From contig JASLBS010000269.1 of assembly GCA_030146405.1 (NCBI GenBank), positions 1 to 8,284 of the forward strand: 8,284 nt of DNA, written 5' to 3'. The notes beneath the pieces were generated by a model. That model did not search any database. It was not told the origin of the DNA and was given only the letters and a program-made list of their open reading frames with translations. The position numbers and the translations under genes are program-made. Positions 1-5,481 of the stretch are shown piece by piece; the first letter of the stretch is position 1, and each line of letters opens with the position of its first letter. This DNA is from Arthrobacter sp. GTDB taxonomy: Bacteria; Actinomycetota; Actinomycetes; Actinomycetales; Micrococcaceae.

Positions 1-324
1 CACGCCGTCGATCCACGGGCACACCGACCAGTGCCAGGGGAAGCCGGGGCCGGGAAGCCCGAGGCGCACGGGTGCGGAGGTCGGGACGCCCAGCTCGGCG
101 GTGAGGGCGGGCAGCCATCGTTGCTCCGCGACCATGAGGGAATCGGCCACCTGTCGCCGCGGCAGGCGCACCACGAGGTCCTCCCCCAGCCGGAACAGCG
201 TGTTGTCCCACCCGGAACCGGCGAGCCGCACGGGAAGGTGCGCCAGGTCCGGGTGCTGCCCCGTGAGGAGGGAGACGACGAGGGAGGGTACAACGTCGAT
301 CTCCGCCCTCGGCAGAACCGCCAT
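1..324 (-). CDS. Aminoglycoside phosphotransferase (APH) family protein, N-terminal part, cut by window edge
   Basis: The visible 108 codons give the N-lobe of an APH/choline-kinase-like small-molecule phosphotransferase; the C-lobe with the catalytic HxD and Mg-binding Asp lies beyond base 1. Visible hallmarks are GWDNTLFRLGEDLVVRLPRR (residues 38-57), which matches the glycine-rich strand-loop and beta-3 strand of this family, then EQRWLP at 67-72 and PGPGFPWHWSVCPW at 91-104. The position usually held by the ATP-binding lysine appears to be Arg53, as in the VRLPR subgroup. The ATG at 324-322 has a good ribosome binding site (GGGGAGGG at 336-329), and it begins only 23 bases after the gatB stop, so it is probably co-transcribed with gatCAB. 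The substrate is unknown. Chromosomal members like this are mostly not antibiotic-resistance enzymes, so I do not infer resistance. Confidence 0.8.
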   Translation of the reverse strand, partial: MAVLPRAEIDVVPSLVVSLLTGQHPDLAHLPVRLAGSGWDNTLFRLGEDLVVRLPRRQVADSLMVAEQRWLPALTAELGVPTSAPVRLGLPGPGFPWHWSVCPWIDGV

Positions 325-347
325 CGCACCCTCCCCGGACGTCTCGG

Positions 348-1862
348 TCAGCCCTCGACGCCGAGGCGCTGCAGGATGAGCTCGCGCACGCGGCCGGCGT
401 CGGCCTGCCCGCGGGTGGCCTTCATGACACCGCCCACGATCGCGCCGACGGCCTGGACCTTGCCGCCGCGGATCTTGTCCGCGACGTCGGGCTGGGCCGC
501 GAGGGCGCCGTCGATCGCCTCGAGCAACGGGCCGTCGTCGGACACGACGGCGAGGCCGCGCTTCTCCACGACCTCCGCGGGCGTGCCCTCACCGGCGAGG
601 ACGCCGTCGAGCACGTCCCGGGAGAGCTTGTCGTTGATCTTGCCGGACTCGATCAGCCCGTTGAGCTCCACGATCAACTCGGGGCTCACGCCGAGCTCGG
701 CGGGTTCGACGTCGGCGAGCTTGGCACGGCGCGAGATCTCGCCCATCCACCACTTGCGGGCAACGGACGCACTGACGCCGGCGGCGATGGTGTCCTCGAT
801 GGAGGACATCACGCCCGCGTTGACGACGTCGCGGAACTCGGCGTCGGAGTAACCCCAGTCGGCCTGCAGGCGCTTGCGGCGCTCGGCGGGTGGCTCGGGC
901 AGCTCGGCGCGGAGCTTCTCGATCCAGGCCTCGTTGGTGACCACCGGGACGAGGTCCGGCTCCGGGAAGTAGCGGTAGTCGTCGGCATCGGACTTGGGCC
1001 GGCCCGACGTCGTCGAACGCGTGTCCTCGTGCCAGTGGCGCGTCTCCTGGAGGATCGGCGTGCCGGAGTCCAGCACGGCGGCGTGCCGCTGGATCTCGTA
1101 GCGGACGGCGTGCTCGACGGCACGCAGGGAGTTCACGTTCTTGGTCTCGGTGCGCGTGCCGAACGTCGAGCGGCCGTACGGGCGCAGGGAGACGTTGGCG
1201 TCGCAGCGCACGTTGCCGCGCTCCATGCGGGCGTCCGAGACCCCGAGGTTCTTCACGATCTCACGGATCGCGGCCACGTAGGCCTTCGCGAGTTCGGGTG
1301 CACGTGAGCCGGCGCCCTGGATCGGCTTGGTGACGATCTCGATCAGGGGCACGCCGGCACGGTTGTAGTCCACGAGGGAGAACTCCGCGCCCTGGATCCG
1401 GCCGGTCGAGCCACCCATGTGGGTGAGCTTGCCGGCGTCCTCCTCCATGTGAGCGCGCTCGATCTCCACCGTGAACACGGTGCCGTCGGCGAGCTCGATG
1501 TCGATGGAGCCGTCGTAGGCGATCGGGTCCTCGAACTGGGAGGTCTGGAAGTTCTTGGGGGTGTCCGGGTAGAAGTAGTTCTTCCGCGCGAAGTAGCACT
1601 TCTCGGCGATCTTGCAGCCCAGTGCCAGGCCGATCTTGATCGCGGACTCCACCGCGACGCCGTTGACCACGGGCAGTACGCCGGGCAGCCCGAGGTCCAC
1701 CGGGGACACGTTGGTGTTGGGGACGTCACCGAAGGCATTGGGCGCGGCGGAGAACATCTTGGTCTTCGTGTTGAGTTCCACATGGACCTCGAACCCGAGC
1801 ACCGGATCGTACTTTTCCATGGCCTCGTCGAAGGAGAGGACCTCGTCGGTTACAGCGCTCAT
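348..1862 (-). CDS. gatB: Asp-tRNA(Asn)/Glu-tRNA(Gln) amidotransferase subunit B
   Basis: GatB is the kinase and tRNA-binding subunit of the GatCAB amidotransferase: it activates the side-chain carboxylate of mischarged Glu-tRNA(Gln) or Asp-tRNA(Asn) with ATP, and ammonia delivered from GatA completes the amidation. The 504-residue product has the full family layout. Catalytic cradle motifs are GFEVHVEL (23-30), YFYPDTPKNFQTSQFEDPI (96-114), HMEEDAGKL (138-146), SLVDYNRAGVPLIEIVTKP (162-180), MERGNVRCDANVSLRP (213-228), ETKNVNSLRAVEHAVRYEIQ (239-258) and DYRYFPEPDL (295-304). The helical and YqeY-like tail, which contacts the tRNA, ends with VGAIVGGVMKATRG (472-485). An in-frame start 20 codons upstream (1922) exists, but those residues lie inside the gatA coding sequence and do not resemble GatB. 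The chosen ATG overlaps the gatA stop as ATGA, with a G-rich site (AGGTGGGAAG) just upstream, which implies translational coupling to gatA. Confidence 0.97.
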   Translation of the reverse strand: MSAVTDEVLSFDEAMEKYDPVLGFEVHVELNTKTKMFSAAPNAFGDVPNTNVSPVDLGLPGVLPVVNGVAVESAIKIGLALGCKIAEKCYFARKNYFYPDTPKNFQTSQFEDPIAYDGSIDIELADGTVFTVEIERAHMEEDAGKLTHMGGSTGRIQGAEFSLVDYNRAGVPLIEIVTKPIQGAGSRAPELAKAYVAAIREIVKNLGVSDARMERGNVRCDANVSLRPYGRSTFGTRTETKNVNSLRAVEHAVRYEIQRHAAVLDSGTPILQETRHWHEDTRSTTSGRPKSDADDYRYFPEPDLVPVVTNEAWIEKLRAELPEPPAERRKRLQADWGYSDAEFRDVVNAGVMSSIEDTIAAGVSASVARKWWMGEISRRAKLADVEPAELGVSPELIVELNGLIESGKINDKLSRDVLDGVLAGEGTPAEVVEKRGLAVVSDDGPLLEAIDGALAAQPDVADKIRGGKVQAVGAIVGGVMKATRGQADAGRVRELILQRLGVEG

Positions 1863-3376
1863 TTCTTCCCACCTGCGATCTTCGTGATGTCCGGGGCCTG
1901 GGCCAGCAGCGGGCCGCCCCACGTCTCTTCGAGCAGTGATTCCAGGACGGCGCCCACCCGGTAGAGGCGGGCGTCCTGCCGGGCCGGGGCCAGGAGCTGG
2001 ATGCCCACGGGCAGTCCGTCCTCGTCCGCGAGTCCGCCGGGCAGCGACAGTCCGGGGACCCCGGCCAGGTTCGCCGGGATGGTGGCGACGTCGTTCAGGT
2101 ACATGGCCAGCGGGTCGTCGAGCTTCTCCCCCAGCTTGAACGCCGTGGTCGGCGCGGTCGGCGAGATCAGCACGTCGGCCTGCTCGAACGCGGCCGTGAA
2201 GTCACGCTGGATGAGCGTGCGTACCTTCTGGGCCGACCCGTAGTAGGCGTCGTAGTACCCGGCGCTCAGCGCGTAGGTGCCCAGGATGATGCGGCGCTTG
2301 ACCTCGTCACCGAAGCCGGCCGCGCGGGTCGCTCCCATCACGCGCTCGATCGTCGGGGCGCCGTCCGGCACCACGCGCAGGCCGAAGCGCACGCCGTCGT
2401 ACTTGGCGAGGTTGCTGGAGGCCTCGGAGGGCATGATCAGGTAGTAGGCGCCGAGCGCGTACTGGAAGTTGGGGCAGGAGACCTCCACGATCTCGGCGCC
2501 CGCCGAGCGCAGCAGCTCCAGCGATTCGGAGAAGCGCGTGAGGACGCCGGCCTGGTAGCCCTCGCCCTGCAGCTCCTTGATGACGCCGATGCGCATGCCC
2601 TCGACCTGCCCGAGGCGGGCGGCGGCCACGAGCGCGCCCACGGGGTCGGTCAGCGATGTCGAGTCGTGCGGATCGTGCCCGCCGATCACCTCGTGCAGCA
2701 GCGCGCTGTCCAGCACGGTGCGGGAGACGGGGCCGATCTGGTCGAGGGAGGACGCCATGGCGATGGCACCGTAGCGGGAGACGCCGCCGTAGGTGGGCTT
2801 CACACCCACGGTGCCGGTGACGGCGCCGGGCTGGCGGATGGAACCACCGGTGTCCGTCCCGAGGGCCAGCGGCGCCTCGAAGGCGGCGACGGCGGCGGCG
2901 GAACCGCCACCGGAGCCGCCGGGGATGCGGTCGAGGTCCCAGGGGTTGCGCGTGGGCCCGTAGGCCGAGTGCTCGGTGGAGGAACCCATGGCGAACTCGT
3001 CGAGGTTGGTCTTCCCGAGGATCGGCATCTTCGCGGCACGGAGCTTCCTCACCACGGTGGCGTCGTACGGGCTCTGCCAGCCCTCGAGGATCTTCGAGCC
3101 GGCGGTGGTGGGCTGACCCCGTGTGACGATCAGGTCCTTGACCGCGATGGGTACGCCGGCCAGCGGGTGGAGCGTATCGCCGTCCGCGCGGGCCTTGTCC
3201 ACCTCGGCGGCCACGAGGAGCGCTTCCTGCGTGTTGACGTGGAGGAAGGCGTGGACGGCGTCATCCACGGCATCGATGCGGTCGAGGTGTGCCTGCGTCA
3301 CCTCGACGGCGGAGACCTCACTGGACGCGAGCTTCTGTGCCAGGGCGTCGGCTGAGAGATGGATCAGTTCGGTCAT
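1859..3376 (-). CDS. gatA: Asp-tRNA(Asn)/Glu-tRNA(Gln) amidotransferase subunit A (glutaminase subunit)
   Basis: GatA hydrolyses glutamine (or asparagine) and channels the ammonia to GatB within the cytoplasmic GatCAB complex. The 505-residue product is a full-length amidase-signature enzyme. The Ser-cis-Ser-Lys triad is visible as Lys80 (GVPIAVKDL), Ser155 (RIPGGSGGGSAAAVAA) and Ser179 (GTDTGGSIRQP), one residue offset from the numbering I recall for Staphylococcus aureus GatA (79/154/178). The signature continues with GTVGVKPTYGGVSRYG, and the C-terminal part has the expected ADVLISPTAPTTAFKLGE and LAGVPGLSLPGGL stretches. The ATG lies 2 bases after the gatC stop, with a ribosome binding site GGGGAG inside the end of gatC. 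The stop overlaps the gatB start (ATGA). The gene therefore sits in a tight gatC-gatA-gatB operon. Nothing is missing or broken. Confidence 0.97.
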   Translation of the reverse strand: MTELIHLSADALAQKLASSEVSAVEVTQAHLDRIDAVDDAVHAFLHVNTQEALLVAAEVDKARADGDTLHPLAGVPIAVKDLIVTRGQPTTAGSKILEGWQSPYDATVVRKLRAAKMPILGKTNLDEFAMGSSTEHSAYGPTRNPWDLDRIPGGSGGGSAAAVAAFEAPLALGTDTGGSIRQPGAVTGTVGVKPTYGGVSRYGAIAMASSLDQIGPVSRTVLDSALLHEVIGGHDPHDSTSLTDPVGALVAAARLGQVEGMRIGVIKELQGEGYQAGVLTRFSESLELLRSAGAEIVEVSCPNFQYALGAYYLIMPSEASSNLAKYDGVRFGLRVVPDGAPTIERVMGATRAAGFGDEVKRRIILGTYALSAGYYDAYYGSAQKVRTLIQRDFTAAFEQADVLISPTAPTTAFKLGEKLDDPLAMYLNDVATIPANLAGVPGLSLPGGLADEDGLPVGIQLLAPARQDARLYRVGAVLESLLEETWGGPLLAQAPDITKIAGGKK

Positions 3377-3378
3377 GG

Positions 3379-3675
3379 TTACTCCCCGTCCAGGATCGCA
3401 GGGACCCGAAAGCGTCCGTCGGCGTTGTCAGGGGCGTTGAGGAGCGCCTCCTCGTTGCTGAGGGTCTCCCCCACCACGTCCTCGCGGAACACGTTGCTCA
3501 GCGGGATCGGGTGGCTGGTCGCGGGGACGTCGTCGCCCGCCGCCTCGCTGACGCTCTTGATGGAATCGACGATCACGGCGAGCTCCCCGGCCATGCGGGC
3601 CAGCTCGTCGTCGTTCATGTCGATGTGGGCGAGCCGCGCAAGGTGCGCGACGTCGTCCCGGTTGATCTCGGCCAT
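3379..3675 (-). CDS. gatC: Asp-tRNA(Asn)/Glu-tRNA(Gln) amidotransferase subunit C
   Basis: GatC is the small belt-like subunit that wraps the GatA-GatB interface and is needed for stable complex formation. The 98-residue product has the typical N-terminal helix MAEINRDDVAHLARLAHIDM, then ELARMAGELAVIVDSIKSVS, and the extended segment DVPATSHPIPLSNVFREDVV with the C-terminal NAPDNADGRFRVPAIL, all diagnostic of the family. The reading frame is open upstream to beyond 3837, but the Ala/Pro-rich extension is unlike GatC. The ATG at 3675 has a clear ribosome binding site AGGGGAG (3686-3680) four bases upstream. As first gene of the gatCAB operon it follows a 232-base non-coding gap, where a weak promoter candidate is seen. 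Confidence 0.95.
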   Translation of the reverse strand: MAEINRDDVAHLARLAHIDMNDDELARMAGELAVIVDSIKSVSEAAGDDVPATSHPIPLSNVFREDVVGETLSNEEALLNAPDNADGRFRVPAILDGE

Positions 3676-3713
3676 GGATCTCCCCTGGAAGTCGGACGTG
3701 GGTGTCTGCGACC

Positions 3714-3719
3714 AGTCTA
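3714..3719 (-). promoter_or_regulatory. Candidate -10 element of the gatCAB operon
   Basis: On the minus strand the hexamer TAGACT fits the actinobacterial TANNNT -10 pattern and lies 38 bases upstream of the gatC ATG. Transcription starting about 7 bases downstream of it would give a leader of roughly 30 bases that contains the gatC ribosome binding site. I see no convincing -35 hexamer 16-18 bases upstream (that stretch is GC-rich), so this is a placement by spacing and hexamer only. Confidence 0.3.
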
Positions 3720-3797
3720 GTGCGGGCCCGGGCGGGTGCGGCGTCGGCGGGTTCGTCCGGCAGGGGCACGACGGTGGCCTGGCAGATGGCCCTGCCG

Positions 3798-3862
3798 CGG
3801 CGGGTACGAGGGCGGCCAGGCACATGCGCTCCGGCACGGCGGGTACGAGGGCGGTCCGGCAC
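3798..3862. repeat. Pair of 26-base imperfect direct repeats upstream of gatC
   Basis: Two copies (3798-3823 and 3837-3862) begin with the identical 18-mer CGGCGGGTACGAGGGCGG and end with GGCAC; over 26 bases only two positions differ (3816/3855 and 3818/3857). The copies are 39 bases apart. A shorter partial match to the first 8 bases (CGGCGGGT) starts at 3746. The repeats lie in the 232-base gap (3676-3907) between the acetyltransferase gene and gatC, which otherwise holds no gene I can support. Role unknown: it could be a local duplication or a regulatory binding array. Confidence 0.7.
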
Positions 3863-3907
3863 GACGGCGGCGCCGAGCGGTGCCCTACGCGCCGGCGTGC
3901 GCCCTTG

Positions 3908-4441
3908 TCACAACGGCAGGCGGAAGACCCAGAGCAGGATGTCCTCGTTCGGCACGTACCAGTCCCGCTCGGGAACCCGGAGGAAGCCCATCGACTCGTA
4001 CAACCGGTGCGCCCGCACCATGTCCGAGCCGCTGGTGAGACTGACCGCCTCGATGCCGGGCAGGGTGCGGGCGTGATCGATGATGCGCTCCACCATCACC
4101 CGGCCCACTCCGGCGCGCTGTACGGCGGGATCCACCGCGAGCATCCGGAATTCTAGCTCGCCCTCCACAGCGATGTCGGTGTACCGCTGGCCGGCGAAGG
4201 TCAGGGCCACCGACCCCACCACGAGGCCGTCGCGCTCCGCCACCCAGATCTCGGCGTGCTGTGCGCGGTGCTCCACGTCGGACAGCACGGCCATGTAGGG
4301 ATGCGACTCGTCGGTGAAGTAACCCGCCGCGAGATAGGCGTCCCGGGTGATCCGGCGGACGTCGTCGTAGTCCTCGTACCGGACGGGGCGGATGGTGATG
4401 TCGGGAGGGATCGACGTGCTGCCGGTCGGTGCTGTGCTCAC
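3908..4441 (-). CDS. GNAT family N-acetyltransferase
   Basis: This 177-residue protein is a GCN5-related N-acetyltransferase, transferring acetyl from acetyl-CoA to an amine of unknown substrate. Seen in the sequence: an N-terminal segment ITIRPVRYEDYDDVRRIT (15-32) typical of the fold's first strand and helix; a strand VVGSVAL (74-80); motif A with ELEFRMLAVDPAVQRAGVGR (95-114), where QRAGVG (108-113) is the pyrophosphate-binding loop; and RAHRLYESMGF (143-153), in which Tyr148 is at the usual general-acid position. The start is a GTG at 4441-4439, with AGGA about 7 bases upstream; an ATG at 4449-4447 is out of frame and hits a stop within four codons. It is divergent from the BLUF gene, with 106 bases between their starts, and separated from gatC by a repeat-bearing gap, so it is probably its own unit. 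I see no convincing promoter for it. Confidence 0.9.
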   Translation of the reverse strand: MSTAPTGSTSIPPDITIRPVRYEDYDDVRRITRDAYLAAGYFTDESHPYMAVLSDVEHRAQHAEIWVAERDGLVVGSVALTFAGQRYTDIAVEGELEFRMLAVDPAVQRAGVGRVMVERIIDHARTLPGIEAVSLTSGSDMVRAHRLYESMGFLRVPERDWYVPNEDILLWVFRLPL

Positions 4442-4534
4442 CGGCTCATCCTGTCACGGCCCGGTACACATCGATCCCGGCGCGACGATCCCGCATACGC
4501 GCGCGTGGAGGGGGCGATTCCCGCGTGCCTTCGG

Positions 4535-4540
4535 TAGATT
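4535..4540 (+). promoter_or_regulatory. Candidate -10 box giving a leaderless BLUF transcript
   Basis: TAGATT matches the TANNNT -10 pattern and is followed by exactly 7 bases (GGCACGT) and then the in-frame GTG at 4548. That spacing would put the transcription start at or next to the first base of the start codon, the arrangement of leaderless mRNAs common in actinobacteria. No Shine-Dalgarno-like sequence precedes the GTG, consistent with this. The -35 region (about 4511-4518) is not TTGACA-like. Confidence 0.5.
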
Positions 4541-4547
4541 GGCACGT

Positions 4548-4985
4548 GTGGATGACTCCCAGAACCAGATGACCTCGATCGTGTACACCAGCACGGCCCT
4601 GCATCCCTTCAGCGACGAAGATCTCGGGCAACTCCTCGTGACCAGCCGCGCGAACAACGCCCGTACGGGGCTGACCGGCATGCTGCTCTACCGCAGCGGT
4701 CGTTTCCTGCAGGTGCTCGAGGGCCCCGAGGACTCCCTGAAGGAGCGGATGGCGATCATCGGCGCGGACTCGCGGCACGCCGGTGTGCGGGTGCTCCTGC
4801 GTGAGCCGATCGCCGAGCGGCAGTTCCCGGACTGGACCATGGGGCACGAACCCTTCAGCGCTTCCCTCGCGAAGGACATCCCCGGGTACCGCAGCACCTT
4901 CGAGGACGAGGATCCCGCAGACACGATCCAGGCCCTGCGGGAACTGATCCGCTGGTTCCAGGAGCGCGCCATCCCCCTGCGGTGA
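4548..4985 (+). CDS. Short BLUF-domain blue-light photoreceptor
   Basis: BLUF domains bind FAD non-covalently and signal blue light by rearranging hydrogen bonds around the flavin. This 145-residue protein has the domain at about residues 10-105 with all hallmark residues visible: Tyr13 in TSIVYTS, Asn37 in SRANNARTGLTGMLLY, Gln55 in FLQVLEG, and Trp96/Met98 in FPDWTMGH. By family knowledge these correspond to Tyr21, Asn45, Gln63 and Trp104/Met106 of AppA. A roughly 40-residue tail follows, ending in a probable helix (TIQALRELIRWFQERA). No output domain is attached, so signalling must go through a partner or oligomer change. The GTG at 4548 is preferred because of the -10 box 7 bases before it. 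An ATG at 4569 (residue 8) is the alternative, but it lacks a ribosome binding site. The frame is open back to 4392, overlapping the acetyltransferase gene, without BLUF similarity. It diverges from the GNAT gene and converges with the DUF2087 gene 28 bases downstream. Confidence 0.92.
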   Translation: MDDSQNQMTSIVYTSTALHPFSDEDLGQLLVTSRANNARTGLTGMLLYRSGRFLQVLEGPEDSLKERMAIIGADSRHAGVRVLLREPIAERQFPDWTMGHEPFSASLAKDIPGYRSTFEDEDPADTIQALRELIRWFQERAIPLR

Positions 4986-5013
4986 TACCTGCACCGGCAA
5001 CCACCGGAGCGGA

Positions 5014-5481
5014 TCACTCCCCGGCCGGGACCCGCCGGTAGCCGGTGCCGTCCGGGTAGCGCTCCACCAGTCCCGCATCGACGAGCGCCCGGCGCAGGGT
5101 CGGGACGTCGCGCGTGACGGTGGCGAGCAGGCGGTTGACCTCCGGCTCGGTGATCTCGCCGTCCGCCGGCAGCAACCGTTCCGCGAGGTGGTCGAGCAGC
5201 CCGGCGCGGTCCGCACCGGTACGCGGCAGGCCCTCGATGCGTCCTTCCCGGAAGAAGCGGTCCACGCCCTTGGGGGTGGCAGGCGCCGAGGTGGCGAGCA
5301 CGTCCTTGAAGAGGTGCCCGTCGACGGCGTGGTCCTGCGTGAGGAGCCCGGCGTCCACGAGGCGCTGCACCTCCTTGGGCGAGGCGTCGAGGGGCTCCCC
5401 GAGAACGGCTCGTGCGTAGATTTCGCGGGACCGGGCACCGGCGAGCGTGGAGAGGATCTTCTGCCAGGACGGGGAATTCAT
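5014..5481 (-). CDS. DUF2087 domain protein, probable winged-helix DNA-binding type
   Basis: The 155-residue product has a C-terminal DUF2087 domain at about 73-150: VDRFFREGRIEGLPRTGADR, LLDHLAERLLPADGEITEPEVN, then DVPTLRRALVDAGLVERYPDGTGYRR. The last part reads like a recognition helix followed by a wing (LVDAGLVER...GTGYRR), so DNA binding is plausible but not proven. The N-terminal 60 residues (LSTLAGARSREIYARAVLGE, then SPKEVQRLVDAGLL) also have helix-turn-helix-like character resembling ArsR-type regulators, which suggests two small winged-helix units in one protein. The function of the family is not known to me. The ATG overlaps the stop of the upstream phosphatase gene (ATGA at 5481-5478) and lacks a strong ribosome binding site of its own, so translation is probably coupled to the phosphatase. 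The 3' end faces the BLUF gene. Confidence 0.8.
   Translation of the reverse strand: MNSPSWQKILSTLAGARSREIYARAVLGEPLDASPKEVQRLVDAGLLTQDHAVDGHLFKDVLATSAPATPKGVDRFFREGRIEGLPRTGADRAGLLDHLAERLLPADGEITEPEVNRLLATVTRDVPTLRRALVDAGLVERYPDGTGYRRVPAGE

Noticed and set aside
31..852. Plus-strand open frame of 273 codons opposite the APH-family gene and gatB
   Set aside because: It crosses two clear minus-strand genes and their gap, and its composition is that of an antisense shadow.
2666..3355. Long open frame (229 codons) on the plus strand, opposite gatA
   Set aside because: It mirrors the gatA codons in a GC-rich genome, has low-complexity Gly/Arg/Val composition, no recognisable motif, and gatA is beyond doubt.
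3676..3837. Possible N-terminal extension of GatC
   Set aside because: The frame stays open, but GatC proteins are about 100 residues and begin as at 3675, where the ribosome binding site is good; the extension is Pro/Arg/Ala-rich.
3858..3884. Inverted repeat GGCAC...GTGCC with an inner CGGC/GCCG, as a possible terminator after the GNAT gene
   Set aside because: The stem is short and interrupted, there is no T-run on either strand, and chance hairpins are common at this GC content.
4392..4547. Possible N-terminal extension of the BLUF protein
   Set aside because: The added residues overlap the start of the divergent GNAT gene, lack BLUF similarity, and bypass the well-placed -10 box and GTG at 4548.
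4986..5013. Possible bidirectional terminator between the convergent BLUF and DUF2087 genes
   Set aside because: Only a 4-base CCGG pairing is visible in the 28-base gap and there is no T-run; not supportable.
4446..5438. Long minus-strand open frame (330 codons) spanning the BLUF and DUF2087 genes
   Set aside because: Its translation is Arg/Pro/Ser-rich shadow sequence with no family resemblance, and it covers two well-supported genes in other frames.
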